Shown here piece by piece: positions 23,374 to 31,021 of a stretch of 39,339 bases of DNA (position 1 is the first letter of the stretch; each line of letters starts with the position of its first letter). The DNA is from Parcubacteria group bacterium GW2011_GWC1_36_108 (GTDB taxonomy: Bacteria > Patescibacteriota > Minisyncoccia > Moranbacterales > GWC2-37-73). Where the stretch lies: positions 1 through 39,339 of the forward strand of contig LBRD01000006.1 in the NCBI GenBank assembly GCA_000991245.1, given 5' to 3'. The notes under the pieces were generated by a model. The model made no database searches. It had not been told where the DNA came from and saw only the letters and a program-made list of their open reading frames with translations. A program made the translations under genes and the position numbers.

Positions 23374-24480
23374 TTATTTTTTTATACTCTTTCTAAAAAA
23401 TTCCCAATCAAATTCACCATTATCCAAAACTGCCTTCAATTTTTTTTCAATATCCTTCTGATCAAAAATTTCTTCCAATTCAATTTTATCCCCCTTATCA
23501 AAAAGCATATTATACATATCCTTTCCTAGCATAAAAACAGCCTGTATTTCCTCAAATTCCAGTTTACCAATCGAACTTATATTATTCTCAGTCAAATATC
23601 TATCCGCAACAAAATCTTGAAATAAATATCCTACATCAAAAAGCCTTCTTCTTCGAGCAGCTGCAGCTTCATGGGTTTTATATCCATATGAATCCATATA
23701 TCCATCAATTGCACAATCTTCGCAGATCATTTTTGGCTTTTTTGCGATAGGATTTGAAGAACCTAATCTATTTTTTTCTTTCTTACAAGTGTCACAAATA
23801 AAACCATCTTTAATAGTGTCCGCACCAAGAGTTGTATATTTGAAAGTTAATTGCGGCAAAATCTCGCTCAATTTTGCATCCTTGTATTTTTGATATATTT
23901 CTCTACGATAACCATTTTCAACAAGATCATACCGCATTTTTTCCAAACTTTTATAGACACTTGGTGGTAAACTTTCAATATATTTGTATTTATTGTATTC
24001 TTTTTTGTTATAATGATCAGCCATTTGCTCAAGATCCCAAATAAATTTTCCAAATCTTTCTCTATTTTTTATAAAATATTTTTCACCATATTTTTCAATG
24101 TCAAAATCACTTGGGCGTAAGTTTAAAAACATAATAAGATATTCGCTAGAATGAATCATTGCCTGCCTAATGTGCCCAGAGTCATTGCACATGCAATACA
24201 AAACAAATCTTTTACATGATTCAAAACAATCATCAAATTCATTCGCTCTCATGAAGGCATATTTTAAGGAGCCAATAAAAGCGATCTTATTACTTTCACC
24301 ATTAATGCCTTCAAAATTTCCAAATTCAGAAATAAAAATATTTACAAATTCCCTCGATTTTTCGGATTCCCTTTTGATACCACTCCAAATAAGCCCGATC
24401 TCATTATTAGCAATTTTAATATCACTTCTATTGCCAATTTTAATTTTTTCAATACATTCCCTTATTTTTTTGTCCTGCAT
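23374..24480 (-). CDS. zinc-ribbon protein of unknown function
   Basis: 368 residues from MQDKKIREC (an ATG six codons upstream is also possible). The first 210 residues are helical and contain a tyrosine/phenylalanine-rich core (ESCKRFVLYCMCNDSGHIRQAM, SSEYLIMFLNLRPSDF), perhaps HEAT-like. A CxxC pair in ICDTCKKEK and a second in ICEDCAIDG, 33 residues apart, form a probable zinc ribbon. Downstream is an alanine/arginine run (AAAARRRRLFD) and a helical C terminus. No family is recognised. It is monocistronic within an accessory stretch. Confidence 0.6.
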   Translation of the reverse strand: MQDKKIRECIEKIKIGNRSDIKIANNEIGLIWSGIKRESEKSREFVNIFISEFGNFEGINGESNKIAFIGSLKYAFMRANEFDDCFESCKRFVLYCMCNDSGHIRQAMIHSSEYLIMFLNLRPSDFDIEKYGEKYFIKNRERFGKFIWDLEQMADHYNKKEYNKYKYIESLPPSVYKSLEKMRYDLVENGYRREIYQKYKDAKLSEILPQLTFKYTTLGADTIKDGFICDTCKKEKNRLGSSNPIAKKPKMICEDCAIDGYMDSYGYKTHEAAAARRRRLFDVGYLFQDFVADRYLTENNISSIGKLEFEEIQAVFMLGKDMYNMLFDKGDKIELEEIFDQKDIEKKLKAVLDNGEFDWEFFRKSIKK

Positions 24481-24554
24481 ATAATATAAATTAGTCAAAA
24501 ATTACCGCGTCGAGCACACCCACAAAATACCAGCAATGCAAGAAAAATGCAAAC

Positions 24555-24579
24555 AAAAAAACAAGAGTACCGACTCTTG
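24555..24579 (-). terminator. rho-independent terminator of the hepT-mntA operon
   Basis: On the minus strand, stem CAAGAGT/ACTCTTG with tetraloop CGGT (24562-24579), followed by seven T (24555-24561). The hepT stop is at 24609. Confidence 0.85.
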
Positions 24580-24608
24580 CTTATTTTTTTATTTTGTTTC
24601 AGCAATAA

Positions 24609-24941
24609 CTATTCCAGCAATGATTTTACAATCTTTTTCAGGGGTTTGAGGTCATACTGGCAGGTTTCCCAAACAACATTTTTATTCACACCGAAATATT
24701 CATGAATCAAAGTATTTCTAATCCCAATAATCTGCCTCCATGGAATATCAGGATTTTCATCTTGAAATTTTTTACTTATATTATTTGAAGCCTCACCGAT
24801 AATTTCCAATTCCCTGATAACAGCATCAGCCACCATGTCCTTTTTCAAAAAATCCTCAAAATCATCAGCATGCTTGATGTATTTTTCTATCTTTTCGATA
24901 GCTTCCAAAATATGTTCGAGATATACCCTATCATCTTTCAT
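24609..24941 (-). CDS. hepT: HepT-like HEPN toxin/ribonuclease
   Basis: 110 residues from MKDDRVYLEHILEAIEKIE, the usual start of the family; a start 18 bp upstream is also open. The all-helical HEPN domain carries the RX4HXY motif as R75-NTLI-H80-E-Y82. In characterised HepT/MntA pairs this site cleaves RNA and the tyrosine is AMPylated by the nucleotidyltransferase antitoxin. Its start overlaps the end of mntA by 11 bp, so translation is coupled. Motif residues are complete, so the system looks active. Confidence 0.92.
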   Translation of the reverse strand: MKDDRVYLEHILEAIEKIEKYIKHADDFEDFLKKDMVADAVIRELEIIGEASNNISKKFQDENPDIPWRQIIGIRNTLIHEYFGVNKNVVWETCQYDLKPLKKIVKSLLE

Positions 24942-25236
24942 AAATAAGTTCTGCTTCATTGATTACCTTGTCGCGAAAAAACTTGCTCAAACCCTCGGGC
25001 GTGAGCAAATCGACCTTTTTCTGAATGTGATCCTCAATTGTATATTGAATTTCAACGTATTTAAAAAGTCCTACGTGGGATTCCGGGGTGAATTCGACAA
25101 GAATGTCTACATCGCTGTCTTCCTTTGCTGTTTCATGGAGATGCGAGCCAAAAAGAGACACTCTTTGAATGTCCTGCTTGAATGAAGCATTTTCAATTGC
25201 TTCTCTAACTTTTTCTTTAATTTCTTGTTTACTCAT
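24931..25236 (-). CDS. mntA: MntA-like nucleotidyltransferase antitoxin
   Basis: 101 residues, minimal nucleotidyltransferase. GSHLHETAKEDSDVDILVEF (30-49) holds G30-S31 and the DxD pair D42, D44. In the paired family it neutralises HepT by adding AMP to the HEPN tyrosine. The gene ends in TGA, overlapping hepT. A palindrome overlaps its promoter's -10 box, consistent with autoregulation. Confidence 0.92.
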   Translation of the reverse strand: MSKQEIKEKVREAIENASFKQDIQRVSLFGSHLHETAKEDSDVDILVEFTPESHVGLFKYVEIQYTIEDHIQKKVDLLTPEGLSKFFRDKVINEAELIYER

Positions 25237-25247
25237 ATATTTTTTCT

Positions 25248-25286
25248 TATATTGTCAATATACCACATAATACAGCAATAAATCAA
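25248..25286 (-). promoter_or_regulatory. promoter with overlapping palindrome for mntA-hepT
   Basis: -35 TTGATT (25281-25286), 18-bp spacer, -10 TATATT (25257-25262). The perfect palindrome TATATTG-T-CAATATA (25248-25262) covers the -10, a position typical of self-repressing toxin-antitoxin operators. Confidence 0.55.
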
Positions 25287-25325
25287 GTTAAATTTCACAC
25301 ATAAATTCAATAAATTGAACTTTTT

Positions 25326-25895
25326 TTATTCAATAAAAATATCAAAAGCCTTGAGCAAGGAAACCACCTCTGCGGATGAAAATTTTGCTTTGGCAATCTT
25401 GTTTATCATGGGGTCTATTGAATAATTTATTGCGCCAACAAAATTTGCTTTGCGCAAATCAACGTTTTGAAAGCGAGTTAGTTGCAGGTCGGAATTTGAA
25501 AAATCAGCCTCGCTCAAATCACAATCAAAAAAATCACTCTCCCCAATTGAACACTGTGTGAATTTTGTTTTCTTAATATCCAAATTACCAAAATTACAAA
25601 GATTGATAACTGAGCCATTAAAACCCCACGACAACAAAAACCTGTTCAGTGAACTAAAGATTACACCGACAATTTTACATTCCCTGAATTTAACATTATT
25701 GAAAATGCAGTTTGCAACTTTCACATTTGAAAGATTGCAACGTTCAAAAATGCAATCAACAAGTTTGGCATCAGACAAATCCGCTTGCGTGAAATCGCAA
25801 TTGGAAAAATTGCAATTGGAAAACTCAAAAGAAGACAATTTCCTTTCGGACCAATCTTCACTTTGAAAAGTTTTATTCTCAAAAATATTTTGCAT
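25326..25895 (-). CDS. pentapeptide repeat protein
   Basis: 189 residues from MQNIFENKTF. From residue about 20 onwards the sequence follows the A(D/N)LXX pattern: FSNCNFSNCDFTQADLSDAKL, CNLSNVKVANCIF, then after a linker (FLLSWGFNGSV) a second run CDLSEADFSNSDLQL and VDLRKANF. This gives two quadrilateral beta-helix stretches, a layout shared with Qnr/McbG-like DNA mimics but also with many proteins of unknown role. There is no signal peptide. Frame extension to 25946 is unsupported. Monocistronic. Confidence 0.85.
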   Translation of the reverse strand: MQNIFENKTFQSEDWSERKLSSFEFSNCNFSNCDFTQADLSDAKLVDCIFERCNLSNVKVANCIFNNVKFRECKIVGVIFSSLNRFLLSWGFNGSVINLCNFGNLDIKKTKFTQCSIGESDFFDCDLSEADFSNSDLQLTRFQNVDLRKANFVGAINYSIDPMINKIAKAKFSSAEVVSLLKAFDIFIE

Positions 25896-25950
25896 TTGTG
25901 TGATTATTAACTTTTTTAATAATACCATACTCACGCTAAATACCAATTAA

Positions 25951-25977
25951 AAAAAGGATGCTTTCGCATCCTTTTTT
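25951..25977 (-). terminator. rho-independent terminator of the small exported protein gene
   Basis: GGATGC/GCATCC stem (25956-25971) with GAAA tetraloop on the minus strand and T runs on both sides, so it may also act in the other direction. Confidence 0.88.
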
Positions 25978-25994
25978 AAAAAGTTGAGTGGTTG

Positions 25995-26423
25995 TTACAT
26001 GCGGTCGCATTTTCCATCACCGTTTGCGTCAACAAAATTTCCCCCTCGATTTTGTCCGCGTTGTCCTTGCCCGCTGCCCATCATTCCCTGACCTCTTCCG
26101 CCACCTTGACCAAGACCAAGTTCGGTTCTGATTTTGTTGGCTTCGTCAGTTTTTCCTTCAAGCATCAAATTATGCATCTGGGTAAAACGTGCAAAATTCT
26201 GCTCGGTTACAACGCGAGTTGCTCCGCGTGTTCCCATTTGATTTTTCCAAGAGGCATAATCATTGTTTGCAAAAGCTGTTTGCATTTGTGCATGACGTTC
26301 TGGAGTATAGTTTGGTCCAAATTGACCAACGCGTCCTTCAGCTGCAAATGCACTCACGCCATAAGCTGCTGCTCCTGCAACTGCCAATCCAAGAACTCCT
26401 AATGCCATTCCTTTATTAATCAT
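25995..26423 (-). CDS. small exported protein of the ECF sigma locus (Spy/CpxP-like size), calcium-loop tail
   Basis: 142 residues. An N-terminal signal peptide (MINKGMALGVLGLAVAGAAAYGVSAFA) precedes a helical region with YTPERHAQMQTAFANND and EQNFARFTQMHNLMLEGKTDEAN, reminiscent in size and helicity of Spy/CpxP-like periplasmic stress proteins, although no LTxxQ motif is exact. A G/Q/M/R-rich stretch (GQGGGRGQGMMGSGQGQRGQ) follows. The last ten residues, DANGDGKCD, form an EF-hand/dockerin-like calcium loop. The gene has its own copy of the ECF-type promoter at 26463-26491. Confidence 0.65.
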   Translation of the reverse strand: MINKGMALGVLGLAVAGAAAYGVSAFAAEGRVGQFGPNYTPERHAQMQTAFANNDYASWKNQMGTRGATRVVTEQNFARFTQMHNLMLEGKTDEANKIRTELGLGQGGGRGQGMMGSGQGQRGQNRGGNFVDANGDGKCDRM

Positions 26424-26462
26424 AGTACTTTTTTGTTACTTATTAATTGCTGCCAGCACAAC

Positions 26463-26491
26463 ATAAAACGTATAGGATTAGAAAAGTTTTC
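26463..26491 (-). promoter_or_regulatory. ECF-type promoter copy 1 (exported protein)
   Basis: -35 GAAAAC (26486-26491), 15-bp spacer, -10 CGTTTTAT (26463-26470). The same boxes and spacing occur at 27865-27893 and 32803-32831. Confidence 0.7.
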
Positions 26492-26494
26492 GTT

Positions 26495-27262
26495 TTAATT
26501 ACCCCTCATCATTCCCCTTCCCGTGCCCATACCATTTCGTTGACCGCCAACACCACCCATCATGCCACCACCTATCCATGGACGAATTTCAGTTGCTTGA
26601 AAAGTATCGCTGCCAGATTGTGTGCCTATAATCTTAATCATTTGTCCTTTTGAAACATTAGCGCTTGGTCTAATCAATGTATTTTCATCAAAATCAACAT
26701 TCCAAACTTTTCCATTTAAATCACTAACAACCAAAACCACATTTGAAGTTGAATTTATTGTTCCCGCCAAAAAACCATCTTGCGGCTGCATCCACTGCGA
26801 TTCTTTTGTTACCATCATATGTTGTCCATAATATGGAACGCCGCTTGCCATCATAGAGTTAAAACGCCCTCCTAATCCTGCAAAAAACATCACCGCACCC
26901 AACACTAATATACTGCCAATAGTAACCAGCGAAATTTTAAGCCAGCTAAAACGATATCCTGTTTCAGTTTTACGCATATCAAAAAATGCGCCAATAATAA
27001 ACGTACCAACTAAAACCGCCCAAAAATATGGAAAAATAGACAATAAATATCCAACTCTATTTTGATGCATAAAATTATATAAATCCCAATCCAAGCTAGA
27101 CAAAAGATACGCCGCCGCAGAAAGAGAAACGCCACCAAAAATCACCACCAAGACAAACAAAAACCAAACACCATATTTCCTTGCCAAATATTTCCATTTT
27201 GACTCGGGCAATATGTGCTGCTTTTTGATTTTTCCAATTGTATCTTTAATTAAATCTTTCAT
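26495..27262 (-). CDS. membrane protein, probable anti-sigma partner of the ECF factor
   Basis: 255 residues from ATG at 27262; a TTG start 18 bp upstream would overlap the sigma gene. A cytoplasmic basic head (KDLIKDTIGKIKKQHILPESKWKYLARKYG) of about 33 residues is followed by three membrane helices (about 34-52, 72-90, 108-128), then a soluble extracytoplasmic domain with a beta-rich fold (DGFLAGTINSTSNVVLVVSD, GQMIKIIGTQ) resembling DUF5666/OB-type domains. It ends in a G/M/R-rich tail (GGGMMGGVGGQRNGMGTGRG). The position directly behind the sigma gene makes an anti-sigma role likely; no zinc-binding ASD motif is seen. Confidence 0.6.
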   Translation of the reverse strand: MKDLIKDTIGKIKKQHILPESKWKYLARKYGVWFLFVLVVIFGGVSLSAAAYLLSSLDWDLYNFMHQNRVGYLLSIFPYFWAVLVGTFIIGAFFDMRKTETGYRFSWLKISLVTIGSILVLGAVMFFAGLGGRFNSMMASGVPYYGQHMMVTKESQWMQPQDGFLAGTINSTSNVVLVVSDLNGKVWNVDFDENTLIRPSANVSKGQMIKIIGTQSGSDTFQATEIRPWIGGGMMGGVGGQRNGMGTGRGMMRGN

Positions 27263-27270
27263 ATCTTTTT

Positions 27271-27846
27271 CTAAAAACAATTAATATTTTGCTCTTTCAT
27301 TTTTTCAATTAACATTTCCTTTCCTCTTGAAATCAAAGTTGCAATTGAGCCTTTTGGTTTTTTCAAGATATCCATAATTTCTTCATATTCCAACTCTTGC
27401 ACAAATCGCAGTATTAAAACTTCTTTATATTTAAGTGGTAATTTCTCAATACAAACTTTAACCTTCTCCACGCAATCCTTATTCATAATGTCTTTTTCAA
27501 TTCTGATGCTTGCGCTGATAATTTTTTCCCATTCATAATCCTCCAACGAATTTGTTTGCGGACGAGCATTTGTTTTTCGAAAATAATCAATAATATGATT
27601 ATGCGCAATGCGATATGCCCAACTGGAAAATTTCAGAACTTCATCATATTCATTCAATTTCTGATAAATTTTAATGAAAACCTCTTGCAACAAATCTTGA
27701 ATATCATCCGCTGGAAGTTGCGTCATGCGACGGATATAGTGAAAAAGCTGACCTTGATAACGCTCCATTAAAAGCCCAAACATCTCAGGATCCTTCTTTG
27801 ATAATTCAATTAAATCAGCATCCGTTTGGACGATATCTTTTTGCAT
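27271..27846 (-). CDS. ECF sigma-70 family RNA polymerase sigma factor
   Basis: 191 residues. Region 2 includes FHYIRRMTQLPADDIQDLLQEVFIKIYQKL and FSSWAYRIAHNHIIDYFRK; region 4 includes LPLKYKEVLILRFVQELEYEEIMDILKKPKGSIATLISRGKEML. No region 1 or 3, as expected for ECF factors. It is preceded by a promoter-like element of the same type found before two other operons, so it is probably autoregulated. The membrane protein behind it is the likely anti-sigma. Target functions appear to be envelope export and stress. Confidence 0.93.
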   Translation of the reverse strand: MQKDIVQTDADLIELSKKDPEMFGLLMERYQGQLFHYIRRMTQLPADDIQDLLQEVFIKIYQKLNEYDEVLKFSSWAYRIAHNHIIDYFRKTNARPQTNSLEDYEWEKIISASIRIEKDIMNKDCVEKVKVCIEKLPLKYKEVLILRFVQELEYEEIMDILKKPKGSIATLISRGKEMLIEKMKEQNINCF

Positions 27847-27864
27847 ATTTTAATCTTAACATAC

Positions 27865-27893
27865 ATAATACGAATTTCACCCTATTTGTTTTC
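27865..27893 (-). promoter_or_regulatory. ECF-type promoter copy 2 (sigma gene)
   Basis: -35 GAAAAC (27888-27893), 15-bp spacer, -10 CGTATTAT (27865-27872). It lies immediately downstream of the ferredoxin terminator and 18 bp before the sigma start. Confidence 0.65.
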
Positions 27894-27900
27894 ACTACTT

Positions 27901-27928
27901 AAAAATACGGCTTAATAGCCGTATTTTA
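27901..27928 (-). terminator. terminator of the DUF2892-ferredoxin operon
   Basis: Ten-bp stem AAAATACGGC/GCCGTATTTT (27902-27927) with a 6-nt loop; T run on the minus strand. The ferredoxin stop is at 27935. Confidence 0.85.
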
Positions 27929-27934
27929 GAAATA

Positions 27935-28120
27935 TTATTCAAAAGATAATGTCCGATATGGGCACATTGCAACACATCTGCCGCAAGCTATGCATTTTTC
28001 ATGATCAATTGTGGGTGCAGAAAAACCTTCTTGACTGATTGCGCCGACAGGACAAAGATTTACCAACGGACAAACATGATCCTGCGGACATCTCAATGAA
28101 TCAATTTTTATATTTTTCAT
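27935..28120 (-). CDS. ferredoxin-like 4Fe-4S protein with one degenerate cluster
   Basis: 61 residues. The second cluster motif is complete: C43-x2-C46-x2-C49-x3-C53-P. The first motif has only C11, C17 and C23 (C-x5-C-x5-CP) instead of CxxCxxCxxxCP. C23 can serve the second cluster, so the first site has at most C11, C17 and C53. I recall related small proteins with RCPQDHxCPL starts in other bacteria. Probably an electron carrier serving the upstream gene. It follows the DUF2892 gene by 53 bp and shares its promoter. Confidence 0.82.
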   Translation of the reverse strand: MKNIKIDSLRCPQDHVCPLVNLCPVGAISQEGFSAPTIDHEKCIACGRCVAMCPYRTLSFE

Positions 28121-28173
28121 ACAATGACCAGTAAAAAATTACCACTACACTTATATATACAACTCTTTCAATC

Positions 28174-29085
28174 TTATCCTCTAATCAAATATACCTTTAC
28201 AAAACTACTTTTAAGTTCTCCGGCCTTTGCTGGCATTTGATCTAATTTGCCTTCTTTAGCAAGTTGTAATAAAGTATCAAGATTTTTGCGAATTGTTTGA
28301 ATTTCATTATCATCAGCTTCTTGTTCAATTGCTAATAATTTTATATCAGCCTCAGCATATGTGGCGATAACACCAGGAGCATTTTTTGCATTTGCCATAT
28401 CTAAAACCTTCTCCATTGAATCATGAAAATCCACCAGCGTGATTGCTAACATAGAAAAACCATTGCGCTTAAATATTTCCTGCATAATAGGCCTAATCTT
28501 TTCAAGTTCAAGATGAACTTTTTTCAAATCCCCCGTTCTAACATCATTATCAACTCCCAAAATAATTCTATGCACACTATTTAAATCATTTTCAAATTGA
28601 ATATCATCTCGAAAAGCATATGGTTTATATGAGGAGTATTTATTTTGAAATTTTGCATATGCCAAAATTAAAGAGTCATAATTTTTAACAGATTCTAATC
28701 TTTTTTCTTGTCCTGTTTCAAATAACGTTTGTTTGTAGAAACCATTCATTGCATTAAAATCTTCAACAAATATCTTTTTAGTAAAGAATACACTGGCATA
28801 AATACCTCCAAACAAGACCACTAAAAATAAACTAGTAGCGACTGAAGCTATCACCTTGTTATGAGGAGCACTTTTTTCAAGTGTATTAAAGTTCAATGCT
28901 TTATACATTGGACAAAAGCCAATTACAGCTGTAATTAACAAAACTATTGCTAAAATATAAAAAACGATACTCACCGCACCTGCAAACCAAAAAAAGGCAA
29001 CCAGAAACAATATTTCTCCAATAATTAACCTTATTGCCCTATCAATATTTCCTTCATTTTTCATTTTGTTTTTTTGAATATTCAT
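28174..29085 (-). CDS. DUF2892 membrane protein with C-terminal helical domain
   Basis: 303 residues. Residues 10-72 are DUF2892 (YgaP-type): DRAIRLIIGEILFLVAFFW, a second helix, and the closing GFCPMYKALNFNT with conserved C58. A third membrane helix at about 79-101 leads to a C-terminal domain of about 200 residues that is helical and extracytoplasmic by topology (DLKKVHLELEKIRPIMQEIFKRNG, LVDFHDSMEKVLDMANAK). It has no cysteine. DUF2892 proteins accompany rhodaneses and persulfide or metal stress genes, which fits the operator upstream. The fusion is unfamiliar to me. Confidence 0.75.
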   Translation of the reverse strand: MNIQKNKMKNEGNIDRAIRLIIGEILFLVAFFWFAGAVSIVFYILAIVLLITAVIGFCPMYKALNFNTLEKSAPHNKVIASVATSLFLVVLFGGIYASVFFTKKIFVEDFNAMNGFYKQTLFETGQEKRLESVKNYDSLILAYAKFQNKYSSYKPYAFRDDIQFENDLNSVHRIILGVDNDVRTGDLKKVHLELEKIRPIMQEIFKRNGFSMLAITLVDFHDSMEKVLDMANAKNAPGVIATYAEADIKLLAIEQEADDNEIQTIRKNLDTLLQLAKEGKLDQMPAKAGELKSSFVKVYLIRG

Positions 29086-29107
29086 ATTAATTTAAATTAC
29101 ATCTAAT

Positions 29108-29137
29108 ATTATATACCCTATGGGGGTATATTGTCAA
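29108..29137 (-). promoter_or_regulatory. promoter with CsoR/CstR-like operator in the spacer
   Basis: -35 TTGACA (29132-29137), 18-bp spacer, -10 TATAAT (29108-29113). The inverted repeat ATATACCC-N5-GGGTATAT (29111-29131) fills the spacer. ATACCC...GGGTAT palindromes with G-runs are the known site type of the CsoR/CstR/FrmR family. No gene for such a regulator lies in the window. Confidence 0.8.
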
Positions 29138-29156
29138 ATACAAAAATTTTAAAAGA

Positions 29157-29819
29157 TCACACAATCACACCATCCTTTAAATTTATATGTCGCGAAGCAA
29201 AACTTGATGTAAAAGTATCATGCGTCACCAATATTATTGTTTTCCCTTCTTCTTCATTCAGCGCCTTTAATGCTTCCATGACTTCAGCAGATGAGTGACT
29301 ATCCAAGTTTCCTGTGGGTTCATCAGCCAAGATAATTTTTGGATTATTAATCAGCGCCCTTGCAATTGCTACTCGCTGTTTTTGACCTCCTGACAATTCA
29401 TTTGGATAATGGTGGATGCGATCCCCTAAACCAAGTTTCTCAGCCAATTCTCTGGCTTTTTGCTTATCCTCTTTTCCAGCATACAAACTGGGTATAGCAA
29501 TATTTTCCAAGACAGTAAGGTCCGGTATCAAATTAAAATTTTGAAAAATAAAACCAATTGAATTGTTTCTAACTTCTGACAAAGAATCTTCTGAAAGCTT
29601 TGACACGTCATTACCTTCCAAATAATATTGACCACTATCTGGAATGTCCAAGCATCCGATCATATTCATCAGTGTGGATTTGCCAGAGCCGGAAGGACCC
29701 ATTAGTGCTATAAATTCTCCCTTTTTAATATTCATATCAATATCAAGAATGACCGGCACTAAATTTTTACCAAGTTGATAACCTTTGGAGATATTTTTCA
29801 AACTGATAATGTCTTCCAT
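29157..29819 (-). CDS. ABC exporter ATPase, MacB/LolD type
   Basis: 220 residues. Walker A GPSGSGKST is at 41-49, Q-loop in FIFQNFNLIP, signature LSGGQ at 142-146, Walker B ILADEPTGNLD at 163-173, H-loop in LVTHD. This is the soluble ATPase form that works with a separate FtsX-type permease (31532) and a periplasmic adaptor (29831). It is the last gene of the four-gene operon. Confidence 0.95.
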   Translation of the reverse strand: MEDIISLKNISKGYQLGKNLVPVILDIDMNIKKGEFIALMGPSGSGKSTLMNMIGCLDIPDSGQYYLEGNDVSKLSEDSLSEVRNNSIGFIFQNFNLIPDLTVLENIAIPSLYAGKEDKQKARELAEKLGLGDRIHHYPNELSGGQKQRVAIARALINNPKIILADEPTGNLDSHSSAEVMEALKALNEEEGKTIILVTHDTFTSSFASRHINLKDGVIV

Positions 29820-29830
29820 AGAATTAAATA

Positions 29831-31015
29831 TTATTTCGTGATTACAACTTCCTCTCCTTGCTCCAGTCCACTCTTAATTTCAACCCTTTTTCCATTTGTA
29901 AAACCTGTTTGAATTTCTCGCTCCGAAAAAACATCTCCTTTTTTAACAATAACCATTTGCTTTCCTTGCACATTTTTTACAGCATCATTTGAAATCATTA
30001 AAACATTTTTGGCCTCCTTAGAAACAAGTTCAACAGACCCAGCCATATCACTAAGCAGCTTAGCATCATCCTTATTTGTTAATGTAATAATAACCTTATA
30101 ACTAGGAATTCCATTGGCATCTATTTCAGGAATTAGCGAAACAAAATCAACCCTAGCTTCAAATTTCTTATCAGGATACGCATCCAATTTCACATAGGCC
30201 AACATATCTTTTTGAATTTTAAGAGCATCAGTATCTTCAACTAACGATTCAAACCAAAAATTATTATGATTAATAAGTGTTAAGAAACCAGCAGAACTTT
30301 CCGAACTAGAATTGCTAGATTGTGAAACAATATCCCCCACATTTCCATTGATTGCATCTACAATTACATCACTTTTTGGTGATATTATATTAGAATTATC
30401 TGCACCAGCTAACGCAATATTATATGCTGATGAACTTTTTGCTAATTCATATTGTGCTTTTTTATAACTTTCCTCAACTTGTTGCATTTGATATTTTGCA
30501 TTGTTAACATCAGCTTCAGCTGAAGAAACTTTCACTTTTTGCGCCAAAGACTGAGTCGAATCTTTTCCATTAGCTTGAACATATTCGTCATATAAATCCT
30601 CTTCTTTGTCCAATTTATCTTTAGCATCTTCATAGGCACGTTTTTTCATTTCATAATCAACGCCATCTTTTGAAAGCCTGCTTAGGTCAATATTGGATGC
30701 TCCCAGTTCTGATTTTGCTTGTGAAATTTGACTGCTGTTTTTTTCAATATCAATGCTAGCAAGCACTTGACCTTTTTCAACAATATCGCCAAGTTTGACA
30801 TTAATTTTATCCACCGTGCCAGAATTAATAAAATCTAATTCCCATTTTTCGTATACAATTTTTCCATCAACGGAAAAAGAAACTGCAACGTCACCGCGAA
30901 CAACTTTTTCAGTCACGTATTGAGGAATATTTTTTTTCTCAGCATTGTTTTTCCACCATTGCCAACTGCCAAAGACAGCAATAATAACGACAGCGCTAAT
31001 TATATATTTTTTCAT
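29831..31015 (-). CDS. membrane fusion/adaptor protein, HlyD/MacA type
   Basis: 394 residues. An N-terminal membrane anchor (IISAVVIIAVFGSWQWW) is followed by the lipoyl half (DGKIVYEKWELDFINSGTVDKINVKLGDIVEKGQVLASID), a long coiled-coil hairpin (about 95-210), the second lipoyl half (IISPKSDVIVDAINGNVGDIVSQ) and beta-barrel domains. It should connect the ABC transporter to outer layers. In a presumed monoderm, the partner on the outside is unclear. It starts 6 bp behind the lipoprotein gene. Confidence 0.9.
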   Translation of the reverse strand: MKKYIISAVVIIAVFGSWQWWKNNAEKKNIPQYVTEKVVRGDVAVSFSVDGKIVYEKWELDFINSGTVDKINVKLGDIVEKGQVLASIDIEKNSSQISQAKSELGASNIDLSRLSKDGVDYEMKKRAYEDAKDKLDKEEDLYDEYVQANGKDSTQSLAQKVKVSSAEADVNNAKYQMQQVEESYKKAQYELAKSSSAYNIALAGADNSNIISPKSDVIVDAINGNVGDIVSQSSNSSSESSAGFLTLINHNNFWFESLVEDTDALKIQKDMLAYVKLDAYPDKKFEARVDFVSLIPEIDANGIPSYKVIITLTNKDDAKLLSDMAGSVELVSKEAKNVLMISNDAVKNVQGKQMVIVKKGDVFSEREIQTGFTNGKRVEIKSGLEQGEEVVITK

Positions 31016-31021
31016 AATTAT

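Noticed and set aside
24931-24933. UGA recoded to glycine (code 25)
   Set aside because: TGA ends mntA, the deoxyribosyltransferase-like gene (9569) and the unknown gene (11384), each at a normal overlapping start of the next gene.
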